Assembly (NCBI RefSeq): GCF_003144195.1
Contig: NW_020290015.1
Location: 248,001-312,000 of the forward strand
Direction: 5' to 3'
From: Ceraceosorus guamensis
Lineage: Eukaryota; Basidiomycota; Exobasidiomycetes; Ceraceosorales; Ceraceosoraceae
Length of the DNA stretch: 64,000 nucleotides
Shown: positions 49,426-61,500 of the stretch, in pieces
How the letters are laid out: each line of letters opens with the position of its first letter
Numbering within the stretch: position 1 is the stretch's first letter
Program-made: the position numbers and the translations under genes
Notes under the pieces: model-generated
Databases searched by the model: none
Told to the model about the DNA's origin: nothing
What the model saw: the letters and a program-made list of their open reading frames with translations, nothing else

Positions 49426-51414
49426 CTTTGGTCAGCATCGATGTCTGCTCGAGCTTGCGAGAATGATCCCAGTGCTCATTCCGCTACTCAGATGCTCGTG
49501 TGCACGCATTGACTCGGGGCGTTTGCACAAAACGAGTGGCCAAGTGAATGTGGGGAAGATGATGTTGAGAAGTAGCAGAGACTGACAATCAAGGCTGTCT
49601 TCATGAGAATCAGAGACCTCTGTACTGCTCGCACCTGGACCAGAGTGTGACTTTGGTCGGCTCATTTGGACACTGCTCGACCACACCTTCACTGCGCATC
49701 TTGTGCGGTTTCCTCTCTTACTTGCCAGGGACTTGGCAAACGACCCAAGCGAAGTGACACCACTCAGTGGCTCCCAAGAAGTGTGACTCACCAGTGCGGG
49801 CAGCAGTAGCCGACATGTTCGCACACAATCTCCGTGCCAGCTAGGTCAGGCGAAGGAGCCAATGGTGCTGGACTCGAGCTTCCAACGCGATCTCCGATGT
49901 CTGCGGACCGCTATGTACCGCTGCAACACTCAGACGATGGCAGGAATGTCCGATCGATTGACAGCAAGCCGACGAGGGACCAGCAATGGCGAATGCTCTG
50001 CTCGAGCTGCCGCAAACGTGAGATCGGGGAGCCACTCCTTGCACAGATTGACGTGGCCCACGATCCGCTAAGACGTGACGCGTGCAAGCACTTTGTGCAG
50101 AGAGGCGGAGAGAGTCCAACTGAGATTCTCTGTTCCGGAACGCAGGGTACTGTGTCACGTTGCGCTACACCTGATCGTAGGCCTAGCTTCCTTCCGGTAA
50201 GGGGCGGTGGGGGTTGTTTGTGTGCTGCAAAAGCGGTTAGTGATCGTGCCGTTTTGGACTCGAGTGCTGTACTGTGCGTAGGGAAAGCGTTGACGTAGTG
50301 GTGCGAAATTGAGTTTGAAGCGCGTCAGCGGATCGAGTCGCGCGCGCGCTGTGGGGTGATGAGCGCGGTGATGTAGTTTTCTCATCCAAGATGACGACAC
50401 ACCGCGCGCGCACACAGACACGAAAGTTTGGCCAAAGGGTGCTTGCTGGTGGGGGCTCTGCATGGCGGCACATACGTACGCGAGACATTCGGGAGCGCAG
50501 GTCCCGCTGCTGCTGCACGACGGGAATCCATAAATCGTGACAGCGCGCTATGGCACACAATTGACCACAGGGGGTCGCGTCGCAGTCAGTCGAGCCAAAG
50601 TGGAAGTGGAAGGGGCACCCCGGCAGTCATTCGTGATTACGAACCTCCCAAACGCGTGCATCATCAGCAGCAGCAGCACCTTCACGCGGATCGTGAGCAA
50701 CCGCGGCATGTTTGCTGGATTATTCACGATTGTGATTGTGATTGAGCTTGCGCTCAGGCGTTATGGCAGTCAAAAGCCGATGCGTACATGACCATGATAA
50801 TCAGCACGCGCTGGTCATCTCGCCATCATGCACGGCGCGACTGTGACTTTTGCGATTGTATTATGCGCTGCATGCTCGCATCGCGATCGAGGCGGCAGGA
50901 TCGTGCGCGAGATCGCAAAAATATTTAGCCACGTGGCCCAGTCGACCTCGCCAGCGCCCTTCATGCAGGGACCTAGCTCGGACGCTTGCAGCAGCAGCGC
51001 TGGTGCGAGCTGTGAGCACGCTTATGCGCGCCTCCACAATGCACTGCTCAGGCGAGAAGACCATTCCGATCACAACCTGCTTCCAGTATGAGCCGAAGAA
51101 GTTGCTGGTCGTCTGACGACGTGCAGCAGGCTCAGTCTGCTGTCTGCTGTCTGCTGTCTCAGATGCAAGCGATGGGCATCATCGGTCTTGTGTGGTGGTG
51201 TGGTGCACTCACTGACTGCGGTGCATGACGGGTCGTCGTCGGCATGCAAAGGGGTTGGGATGATCTTCGACATTCGAGCTCGACGTGGATGCTCATTCCT
51301 CCTTCGCTTCCACATGCCTGTACCCACACTGCGAACGCTCAAGCACGCTACATTTAGCACATTCGAATCTCCTCAAGCTCTGGGTTTTTCTGATTCTGTT
51401 TTCTTTGTTACAAG
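49426..51414. other. Divergent spacer between the bZIP and small-protein genes
   Basis: About 2 kb with no supported gene. It carries the promoters of both neighbours. CGTGA/TCACG words occur at about 50525, 50632 and 50727. A tripled CTGTCTGCTG-type repeat lies at about 51138-51160. Just before 51415 the sequence is T-rich (GTTTTCTTTGTTACAAG). Confidence 0.5.
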
Positions 51415-52014
51415 ATGTCGACCGACTCAAAGGTTCTTGCTCACGTCAGTGGCGCCGACCAAAGGCCCAACCTGCAGGACGATGTTGGCGCTCACCATGG
51501 TGACGACCGACCCAAGCACCAGGCTGGCGTCGACAACTCGCACTTGAACACTGATGCTAAGGATGAGAAGAGCATTGCCGTGAGTTTTGGTTGGCGCGAT
51601 GCGGAGGGAAGGCTGCGCGGTAGGCGTTGGCGTACACACGCGGGGCAAAGGAGCTCCTCCAAGCCATTTTTTGACCGCACGCCCCATCCTTCAATCGTGA
51701 TCGGCGAGCTTTCTTCCTGACGTTGCGCTCTCTTCTCGTCCCGCAGAACAAGCTCGACCAGGCCTCCAAGCAGGACAAGCTCGAGAAGCAGCTCGAGAAC
51801 CAGCCCAAGCCTCCCCCTACGCAAGCAGCCATCAACGTGAGTGTCTGCATCTGCACTCCGCAGTTGCAGCCATTTACTCGAGCCTTTGCTCACCTCCCTC
51901 CCCTCGCTCACGCTATCGCTACAGCACGGCAACGAGCCATCCAAGGGAGCAAAGATTGATGAGGCTCTTCAGGCAGAGGACGAAGCCATTCTGCGCAAGA
52001 AGGGTATCAAGTAA
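51415..52014 (+). CDS. Small conserved fungal hydrophilic protein
   Basis: Three exons: 51415-51579, 51747-51836 and 51925-52014, giving 114 aa. All introns are phase 0, and exons 2 and 3 are both exactly 30 codons. The protein is highly hydrophilic with no membrane segment: an Asp/His/Gln-rich N-terminus (GADQRPNLQDDVGAHHGDD), a Lys/Gln helix (NKLDQASKQDKLEKQLENQ), then PKPPPTQAAIN, and a C-terminal block HGNEPSKGAKIDEALQAEDE ending LRKKGIK. The last block resembles a motif I associate with short uncharacterised fungal proteins; no function is established. The composition suggests an intrinsically disordered, stress-type protein, which is inference. Confidence 0.82.
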
Positions 52015-52555
52015 AGCTTGATCGGGACGCACGAAACAGTATAGCGTGGGATGTACCACGCGCAAGGCGGTCAGTGCGCGATCTCATCAGCCTGGTACTT
52101 GTAAATCGCATATTCATTGCATCACACACCACAAGCTAAAGGTCCTGTAGCAGACGTGTGATCAGTAAGCTTTGGCTGCGCAAGGGCTGCTGCACTTTGA
52201 CCTGGACAAAGCGGCGAGCAATTGAGGAAGGGCAGATGTCTTGCTGCAAGCGGTCCCATTGGCTCTTTCCGCGCGCCATCATCCGCTTTGACTGCACGTC
52301 AGTCATTTCGCCAAGTTCTACGCGCCTAGTGGTACGATGGGTGCGTATCGTGTGTGTCCGGATGACCAAAAATGGCGCTGAAGAGATGTTTGTCTTTCCG
52401 TAAGGGAGGCAGCAATGTTGCTAGTGAGCTGCGCTAGGAGCAGCTTTGAATCCCATTTCAGTTCGGTTGAAGCGGGTCTCATCCAAAACTCGTGATTGAA
52501 AGGGTCCACCTTTTGCGTGTCCTCGCTCCACACGTGATCTACATTCTTGGGTGGA

Positions 52556-52583
52556 TTCGAGGGACGACGCGTCGTCCCTCGAA
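52556..52583. repeat. 28-bp perfect palindrome
   Basis: The half-site TTCGAGGGACGACG (52556-52569) is followed directly by its exact reverse complement (52570-52583), with no spacer. It lies in the convergent spacer between the small-protein gene and the dioxygenase gene, about 180 bp past the dioxygenase stop. Transcribed from either strand it would fold into a GC-rich hairpin, though with no loop. Apart from it, the 750-bp spacer 52015-52761 holds nothing recognised. Confidence 0.88.
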
Positions 52584-52761
52584 AGATGTGGCATGGCAAG
52601 GCGATTTCGTCCAAGTCGGAAAAATGAGAGACCATTCTTTCGATCCCAGCCGACAAGCCCAAGTAGCTCACAGTCGGAGCGTCGTATACAGTGATTACAT
52701 TCGTTTGCATTACGTGGATAGTGGAGGCTGCGAGAAGTTCAATGCACAAAGAAGCCCACTC

Positions 52762-54081
52762 TCAGTCTTTGTAACCAACAGCCTGGACTGCGCTGAGAGA
52801 GGGTTGAATCTTGTAACCTCTAGCCCTATAGATTTCCTCCTCGCGAGACTTTGCGTGGGGGAATTGGGAGACAGAAATGGGCTGCTCTCCGGTCGCAGCG
52901 ACACGAAGCGCATGACGGCGACTGACGTTGATGTCCTCAAAGACGGCGCTGTGGTCGCAAACGCGGTTGTCCCAGAAAGCAACGTCGTTCTCGTTGTACT
53001 TGAAGCGCACCATAAAGTCCGACGCGGTCGCCACGTGACGAGTCAAGAAAGCGACCAACCATTCGGACTCGGCTTGGGGCACGCCGACGATGTAGCGCAC
53101 AAATCCGGCGTTGAAGAACAGGGACTTCCAGCCAGTCACGGGGTGGACGCGAACGAGAGGATGAGTGGTCTGGATCGGCTCGCGACGGACGTAGTTGCCG
53201 CCCTTCTTCGCACCTTCCGCCTGCTCGACGGCAGAGTGGACTGCGGAAAGCTGCTCCAGGTACTGGCGCATAGGGTACGACAGCCTGTCGTACGCTGCAT
53301 ATTGATTGGACCACAAAGTGTCACCGCCAGCCTCGGGGGAGCTGTACAGTTTGAAGCTGGTGTATGAAGGTGGATTGAGCTCGTACGTGACATCGCTGTG
53401 CCAAAGTCTTTCAGTGGAGTGCGACAGTGGCTACGAGGTCACACACCGAGCACATGCGACGTTAGATTTTGGAAAGGGGATGGCTCGCTTTCGTCGCTGG
53501 GGAGCACTCACGCCGCTGTACACCTTCTCGCTCTTGTTGTCGTCTGGGTGACTGTAAACCACGTGGACCTCGTCGAGGTCTCCACGAGCAGGCACACCGG
53601 TGGTCGCATGCTTGTGAAGCTTTCCGTAGTAGCGGCCGAACTCGAGTTGCTGCTCGATGGTCCAGTCCTCCTGGTCGCGGAAGAAGACCACGCCTCGCTC
53701 GGCGATGAGCAAAGCGAGCTCGTCCCTTTGCTGGTCGTTCAAGGAGTTAAGCTTAACACCGACCAGTTCGGTACCGATGGTCTTTGTGATGTTGCGTACC
53801 TCCTTAGCAGCGCCGAACAAGGCCTTCTTCTCCTTGTCAGCGAACAGTCCACGGTCGCGAGCAGGCGTGTGTGGCTCGAGCGCGGCCCAGTCTTTGCTGG
53901 GAAACGTTGGCTTGAAGTCGTTGTATTTGTAGCCATCGTCCGACTTCAAGTAGGACTTATCATGATGTTCGAACTGTGAGTACTGACGATACTTGGGATC
54001 GTCCAGACCGAGCTGGCTCAGCTTGGCTGCTGCACTTGCAGCGACGTCCTGAGCTGGTTCAGCAGTGGCGATGGGGGCCAT
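52762..54081 (-). CDS. JLP1: TauD/Jlp1-type Fe(II)/2-oxoglutarate dioxygenase
   Basis: Two exons (minus strand), 54081-53512 and 53430-52762, giving 412 aa, the usual fungal Jlp1 length. The first iron ligand pair is in LWHSDVTYE (His201, Asp203), just after the splice junction. The distal His is in FWDNRVCDHSAV. The 2-oxoglutarate-binding Arg is in HALRVAATGEQP. Other family blocks: ELALLIAERGVVFFRDQEDWT, GRYYGKLHKHATTGVP, PEAGGDTLWSNQYAAYDRLS and HPLVRVHPVTGWKSLFFN. Characterised members use 2-oxoglutarate and oxygen to release sulfite from sulfonates such as taurine, supporting growth on organic sulfur. Related fungal enzymes act on herbicide-type or other carboxylates, so the substrate is only inferred. 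The upstream 160 bp before a CT/AG-rich TATA-like ATACTTTGCAATCC (54221-54236) would be its promoter. Confidence 0.93.
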
Positions 54082-57000
54082 GGTGATATGACGGCTTGTG
54101 TGGAGGGGAGGGTTCAGAGTATTCTGTGAGGTGCTCTGCTTGGGCCGGGAGGTGTCAGGCGATGTTAGGTAGTCGGCAGCTTTGCGATGGTGATCGTTGT
54201 GAGGGCGAGCGGAGTCTCATCTTTATACTTTGCAATCCCGACGAAGCAATCCCTGGCCATCTCTAGCTTTGGAGCGTGACGAGCTGTGCTAGCTCAATAC
54301 GGACCAGGGAAGCTAACGCAAAGACGGTGACCGCGAAATGACGTGCTGGAGGCATGATATTGTGGAGGCTGACCCCGCGAATCGCTGCTAACGTCGCACG
54401 GCCTGTGACAGACGCAATCTCCATGTTGTTTCGTCAGACACTGATTCCAGGAATACGACATACTCTTCCCGCGAATGCCTGTCCTCTCGCAACCAGATTC
54501 CGACTGTCATGAAGTGTGGATCTGATGGAGAGTCGCGAGTCCCAGTAGCTTGTAGCATCATGAGCTTTGATTTTCAAATTCCCAATTCGACGCCTTAGCG
54601 CCCAACTGTTGTGCACTCGGGATGCTCATTGGTCGCTTTGGTCGTACCTGAGCTTGTGATTGCGTGCTGATGATAATGCAGTCGCATCGGCTGCAGCACC
54701 CTGAATTCTCATGTATCTCTACCACTCGTGACTGCAGCATTTATCACCGGTGACGCTTCTCCGAACAGCATCGCGCCGCTCGACTTTGTGTCCCATCCAG
54801 TCACGTCGTTTCGTCGAGCACCCCGCTTGATGATGGGGCTACTCAGACTGCTTTCTCGTGAAATCTGCACGCTGGCGTTTCCCAAAATTGAATGGTCAGT
54901 GCGGCTGTCTCAGGAGATGTGGAATGAAAGCTCGAGTGGGCTCTTTTTGGCCAAGGGCCACGCGGGGGCTGACTCGTTCCAGGTGACGTGATGGGCGGGG
55001 CTGGTGCCGAGGGCTTCGTCGTGCCGACGGCCGGCAGATCTTGGCAGTCGTTGTCCACGTAAGCCAGACTGAAGGGCAAAGCACCGCAACCAGCAACCGT
55101 CACCAGTCTGAGTCATAGCACGCTGGGTCCGCGTAGCCCGCTAGCGAATGGTAGTCAAGATGTCGCCATCGCAAGCATCGAGTTGCGTGCTGAAAGGATG
55201 CACATCGCACCTCTGACGATGCACGACGCGCCACGCAACGGAGCCCTTCCAGCAGATTATTCTCGACCCAAAAGCCGCGTAGCCGGTGGCCCTGCGCCAT
55301 TCGCAACTCACGACGACCCATGAACTCTTAGTTGCTACTCACTGTACTCGTGAGTGTTCCGCCATCCCTTGTTCTTCACAGCAATTCATATACACCTCAC
55401 GCCTCTGGAGTGCCAAGCATAAAGCTCGTCACACAAAGGCTCACCGATGTTCATCTAAACACTCGTGACTTTTGACTCCTTGACTGTATTCGAGACCTGG
55501 CAACAACATCACCGCCGTGACTCGCCATGGGACGCGTTTGCGATCGCTCTCACGAGCTCAGATTCTTATTACTGATTTCTCTAGGTCGGCTGCACTTTGA
55601 CCCATCACCGAAAGTCCTGCCTTCGACGCTGCAGACAGGGACATGCTCTGCTGCGCTCGATCGTAGAGCGCATCACCCTTTGCTCTCCGCCATCGCATCG
55701 GCAGGTAGCATTTTGACTTGCGCTGAACTAGTCTCACTCGTGCTGCCATCTGAATATTGCAGAGCGTACCTCATTTCGTATCTCTTTCGTAGTACCGATT
55801 CCTGAACAAACAGTGACCTCGTGCTCCGCCACAGCAAGCGCGAGCGCGCACTACAAATCCAGATCTCAGCAATGTGATTGAGTGGCAAGTGCAGGCACTG
55901 CATCCAGTTGACCAGCAAATTGCCCGTCATTCACGAGTTGTCGAAAGACTCAGGGACTCATGTGAAGTGCATTTCTATGCCTGTGACCACCTTGGGGCTA
56001 TCCTCATGCGTAGTACGAACGATTGAGTGTGCGCACAGGCCCCTAGGATCTTCACATGAAGTCGGCCCGGAGACAAAACGCTGATGAGACTCCAGCTCGC
56101 GCCGCAAACGGCCCACGGTGAGGGAGCTACCTCAAGGTCCGTCGGGTCCGCCTGCTAGGTCGTGTGCAGGCAGCCGCCGCTCGTGAATAGGCAGGCATGG
56201 CTCGTCGTGTCACCATGGAGCTTCGTGCTCTGGTCTGGCTGCTGGCTGATTTGCAAGGCTTGCCCAAATGCATGGATAGGAGGAGATTGTTGATCAAGAC
56301 ACCCGGCTAGTCATGACAGAATTTTGGCTGTCATGACCAGCAGTTATCATGTCGAAAATTTCTGGAAAGATGCGCTCCGTCGCGTCGGCCCGGCCGGGAG
56401 CCTCCCTTTGCACGTTCACAATCAGAAACTCGGGCAGGCGCAAGCTGTGCGAGAGTCACGAGTCAAGTGACAAATCTTGACACATGTGTGATCGAAGTAT
56501 TCGTTTGATTTGGTTGTAGTTGCAGCACGAAGGGTCAAGCTTACTCGACCATCAATTCTGACTTTTGATTAAACAAGCTAACCTGACTCCTGAGCATGAT
56601 TACAAGTCGTGATTCAAAGCCCGCCGCTTCGGAAATCGCATGGAGACCCCGCGTTTGGGTGATGGCGGAAGCGAAGACCTTCTTCTGTGTTGATGCTCCG
56701 TGCATAATGATGCACTCACAATTCGTGTCACACACAACACGGGCCGCTCACCGGGTCCTTGCAGTCACTCACGACTCGCTTATTGCGGCGCTAGTCGTGA
56801 GTGACGAGAGTCAGCAAGGTCGCAGCAGGCACTTCGTGAGCGCGTCCATAGTACGTACATATGTTATAGCGATGAGGTTTATATGCTGGAACAACCTCTC
56901 GTGCAGACGTGACTGCCGCGACTTGCTATTCTCAGCGCTGTCTGCCCTGCATGCCTCACGTATCTCCATGGACGTCCCAGTAGTGTGAGTAGTCGCGTCG

Positions 57001-58538
57001 AGCGCCTATAGCTATTGGTGCCATACATCAAGTCAGATCGATTTATGGAGAGTCAGATCAGTGGCCAGGAAGCAGATGGTGCATGCTGTCAGTCACTCAT
57101 CAAAGTCACGAATTCATAGTAGCAGATGTATATAACGCCAGAATGTGCCGAGTACCGGATTGCGACGCAAGCAACCCTTGGCAGCTGCCAGCATGATGGT
57201 GGAACACAGCAAGACCTGTTTCTCATGAATCTGCAGGTCGTGTACCGTATATGCCATGCCGTTTATTCTTTTTGTCCGCATATGTGCTCTTTGGCGGCTG
57301 TCGAACAGAGGTCACGCGCAGCCCATGCACACACGCAGCGACTCGACATGCACGATTCACGATTGAATATACTCGTGACTGTAGCCAAGGCGGTCTTGCA
57401 TGCAGGCTATAGCTGCTCCTGCTCCTGCTGCACGTCCTTGCCTGCAACAGCAGCGAATCAAATCACCAAAGTAACAAACAAAAGTCGGTGTATCAGACAT
57501 GCATTGCTTTCCTTCATTTTGATGCACGCGCGGTTGATGACGAGGATGCACGCCGCGCTGCATATGCTGTGCCCCTTCCACAGTTTTGCTGCGACCTCTC
57601 CCGCGCACGGGGACCGCACAGCGGCTAGCGAGCATTTGCATTCATCACATACAGTATAGTCGTGAGTGACGTGCATGTGACGGGTAACCACCTGATGCCG
57701 TCACGAGGTAAGTCATGACGGACCATTTGGTCAGACTCATATCCCGATCGCACTCGCTTTACATGCACTACTGCGAGTCTGCGAGTGCGACTTTGACCTG
57801 TCCTCCATCTCCATCTGGCCGCGGGGCACACCATTGTCTGCTCTCGACATCCTTTCAACCTATAGAGACTTTGGCACTCTGCTTCCTGCTCGAAGCTCAA
57901 AGATCCCACATCCACATGGGTCGCCCTTCCTGCATCCCCACAAACAAATAGCTCTCAAGCTCATCACACTCCTTGCGATCCAGACGCGTCTCCCAGCGCA
58001 CTACCGAGCACCAATCATCAGGGTCGCGCACCTTGCTCCGATGTCAATCGCTGCGAGCCGCGCCCCTCTCTCTTGACGCGCGTGGGTGCTAACTTAATTC
58101 TCATCATCAGCCTCTTGCGCGGGACCTGCCGCACTTGGCTGACCACACCAGCGCTGTTGAAGCGCACGCAGGAGATCTTCGACACTGATTTGTCGCTGAC
58201 AGCTGCGCCGCCATATTTTCACCGCAGCTCCCCGCACGGCGCTCGACGACGGACGACCGATCTTGCGCCGCTCCTCCCAAAATCCAACGGCCTCCCTCCG
58301 CCGACGAATCCAAGTAGCGGAAAGCGAGGGCTGCTATTGCGAGGGGATCGCAACAGCCAAGCCCGTCCAGCTCCCGCTTCGCGCGAATCTGACGATTCAG
58401 CATCCAGGTGCGTCCTCGGGGTGAGCGCGTTCGTCCGTGTCGCCGGACGCCTTCGACTGACATGACCGGCTGCCTCCGCTTTAGTGTCTGGATACTTCGC
58501 GTCACCTCCCGCACCTCATTGCAAGTTCGAGAGCAAGC
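54082..58538. other. 4.5-kb gene-poor spacer
   Basis: No gene is supported. All open frames are under 180 codons and motif-free. An inverted repeat GTCATGACAG-N8-CTGTCATGAC lies at 56310-56337. The CGTGA/TCACG word is frequent, for example at about 54727, 55345, 55463, 56453, 56611, 56768, 56796 and 57354-57378. The last 500 bp, with many CCTCC and CGCC stretches, probably hold the promoter and 5' UTR of the next gene. Confidence 0.55.
56310..56337. repeat. 10-bp inverted repeat with 8-nt loop
   Basis: The arm GTCATGACAG (56310-56319), the loop AATTTTGG and the arm CTGTCATGAC (56328-56337) match exactly. Each arm itself contains the palindrome GTCATGAC. Confidence 0.85.
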
Positions 58539-61500
58539 ATGAGCTCATTCGGCCGATCAAGCGTGAAGCCGGAGGCATCGGCACCTGGCAGATCCTCTTC
58601 GCCCACCCCGTCACACTCTTCCCGCGCGAGGCGGCCGACTGCGCCGCCAGAAGATTCCTACGATGCCTTCGTGCGTGCTGCAAATCCTGCACATCCAGAT
58701 CACGCACAGTGGCTGGAGAGGTTCGGGAATCGATCTGGGGATGCATCGACCTCGCGACGAGGCTCTACCGCGCAATTGCCCTCAGCTGCGAACAGTGTCC
58801 GCCGAATGCAGACTTTGCAGAAAGCTGAGAGCCTCAAGAGCGTACCTCGTGACCAAGCAGCTGCCGGTACGAACGGGCGTGCAAATGGCTCTGAGATGAG
58901 GGATGGCGGCGAGGCGGAAAGCGCCGGGGACAGTGCAAGTAGAGCGCGAAGGAAGAAGAAGCGCAGAGATAAGGGCAAGAGAAGAGCCCTGCCGCCCCCT
59001 ATTCCCCCACCTCGAACAACCAGCGCGTTCCATGGAGCAGCTGCACCACCTGGAGTGGCACCTGCGACAGAGCCAAGCCCTTCAAGCAAGGCGGAGAATT
59101 CGCGGGGCAACGGTATCCCGAATGGGCATACAGCCGATGCGTCGCGAAATGGAGGCCATGAAACGAGAGAGCAATCTCATTTGGGCGCCTCAGGCCCTTC
59201 TCTCATGACCAGCATAGAAGGGCAGCGGCAGCCCTTTGAGAGGACTGACGCTGCGCGGTCTGTGAGGAGGCTCTCGCCTCGAAAAGGGCAGAGCGCGCTT
59301 CCAGAAGCTCTCGCAGGGCCTTCCAAGTCCCTCACTGCGCCGCTGCCGGCTCCCCCGGCCCCCGTCGCAGAGCGCGCTGATCTCTCGAACGCCTTGCCCA
59401 AGGAAGGCGGTGCCGGAGTCTCGGATTACAATGGCGATGTCAGAGATGGTCGCAGTGACGTCGAGCACCCGTACACCGGAAGGGCATCTCTTCAGTCGCC
59501 TGATGTGCGTGACCTGCCGCCTCGCTCAGGGTCTCGAGCTAGCAGCTTCAGGGATGGCCGCAGCACGCCAAGCGCATTGAGACGAGGGCTTGGGAACGTA
59601 ATTGCTTCTCTGCGTGGGGCCGGGAAAAAAGAGCGCGAAGCTGCAAGTGCCGTCCGTCGAGCTCAGGAAGAGGAGGCTTTGGACCGCATGGCGAGCCCGA
59701 CACCAGATCGGGGGGAGTCCTCAGCCGTTGACCCTCAGGAAGCCAGCTCCATTCTGCAACCTGCATTCGTCTATACTCCCCCCGGTCAAATCGAGTCCTC
59801 CGCAATCCCAGCGCGTGCCTCGCTCGACTCCACTCGATCGCTGCACTCAGCGCCTGTCCTTCCCTATTCGAGTGGCAACACCCTGCAGGCTCTTGGCCTG
59901 TCTAGTCCGCCGCCGGTCCGGACATATCGGAGCGGACGAACGTTTGTGGATAGGCGGCCATTGAGCAATATCAGGGATGCACGAGAATCTGGCACAGAGG
60001 CGGAGAACGACGGGTTTTTCGATGCTCGCTCGGACGACCCGGGCGATGCAGATGCATCGCCCACATCAGAGAAAGACTCCCTGAGAGTGTCGCGCAGACG
60101 ATCCTTGCCGGCTACGTCTGTGGACTTGAGCGCAGGGCCGGATGCTTTGGCCACGAACGGACCCGCATCGTTTTCAACCATCAGCGAAGCGTCGACATCG
60201 AAAGATCGTAAGCCAGCACGTCCACAACGTGCTCGAAAGAGTCTAGATACCTCGACAGTGGCCCGAGCGCACCGCAAGCAAGCGGTTGCGAATGAGGGGG
60301 GGACGCCAAAGATGCCCTCTACTGGAATCAGCGATACACTTCGTAGCCCGCTGCAAGCAGAGATGGCAATCAGCGGAGACGACTCTTCCGCAGACGATTT
60401 GCCGTATGCCAATGTGACACACACAAAGAGCCCGGCGTCCTTACGTAGGAAGCGCTCTGCATCCTCGCACAAGAGTCAAACCCATCTTCAGCGCGAGCGA
60501 GAATCGGTTGCCCAAGCGCAAGCTACGCGTCGCAGCTCGCGAGCCAGCATTGCGTCCGCTTCGTGGCTAGCTTCGCCTGATGCTGCTGAGTCTGTACCTC
60601 CGCTGCCGGCCAGGAGTGCAGAATTGATCGCTGCGAGCTCTCCGCCGGCTGCACCTCTTCCGATCAAAACGCGTCTTGCGGATCTCGAGGATGCCGCCCA
60701 GAAGGACATGCCGGACGAGCTGAGGCGGCAGCGACAAGCATGCGCTAACGAGTACTTCATCCCACCGGTCTACACACGACCCAGCTCGAGTGGTCGATCG
60801 ACCAATCATGAAGCTGGTCGGTCCGCCGGCAGCGGTACTGGACAACGCCTGCCCAGCGCAACCAGCTCGCGAAGCCTTGCAAGCAGCTTTCGTAGAGGGG
60901 GAATGGTATTTGGCTCCGATGCTGGGCATAACTATCCAACGTCCATAGATCACGGCGATCCCGGCATTGTCGATGCTTCAGAGACGAGCAAGACTGAGGT
61001 CACGAGTGGCGAAGCTTCGGTAAGTCCTCCCTTGCTGGCAAAGGTCTCGTCGCGAAGCTTTTCTGGACTCCTTGGTCGCATGCGAGGACCCAAATCCGCA
61101 TCCAGGACGGGCACTCCGACAACCCTCTCTGCACCTGGCGATATGGCCGACTCCACCTTCAAGACGAACAGCGCGGGTTTGAGCCACGACCCAAGGTCGC
61201 CACTGGAATCTCCTCCGGCCAAGAGCAGAGAGCCAGTCGGGCTGGGCATTGAGTCGCAGACGTCTACTGAACGTAGGCAGCGATCAGAGGGAACCGGTTG
61301 GAGGGCGCGCGTGGCTTCCATTGCCTCCACCAAATCGAATCACAAAGGCATGCCGGCGCCCGCGTCATCTCCCGTGGCAGCACTGCCGACCAGACCCTCC
61401 ATTTCGACGGAAGCTGCAGCCGACGAAGCTGGATGGCGCAGAAACGTTCTTTCCCAAGCAGTCGGTTTGAGCCTGTCACCGCGCATTGCGCAAGACCACG

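Noticed and set aside
48900-49585. Plus-strand frame opposite the bZIP gene
   Set aside because: Antisense to the well-supported Pro/Ser-rich N-terminal exons of the bZIP factor.
57126-57659. 177-codon plus-strand frame in the 54-58 kb spacer
   Set aside because: No motif, interrupted context and biased His/Ala/Cys composition; nothing distinguishes it from chance.
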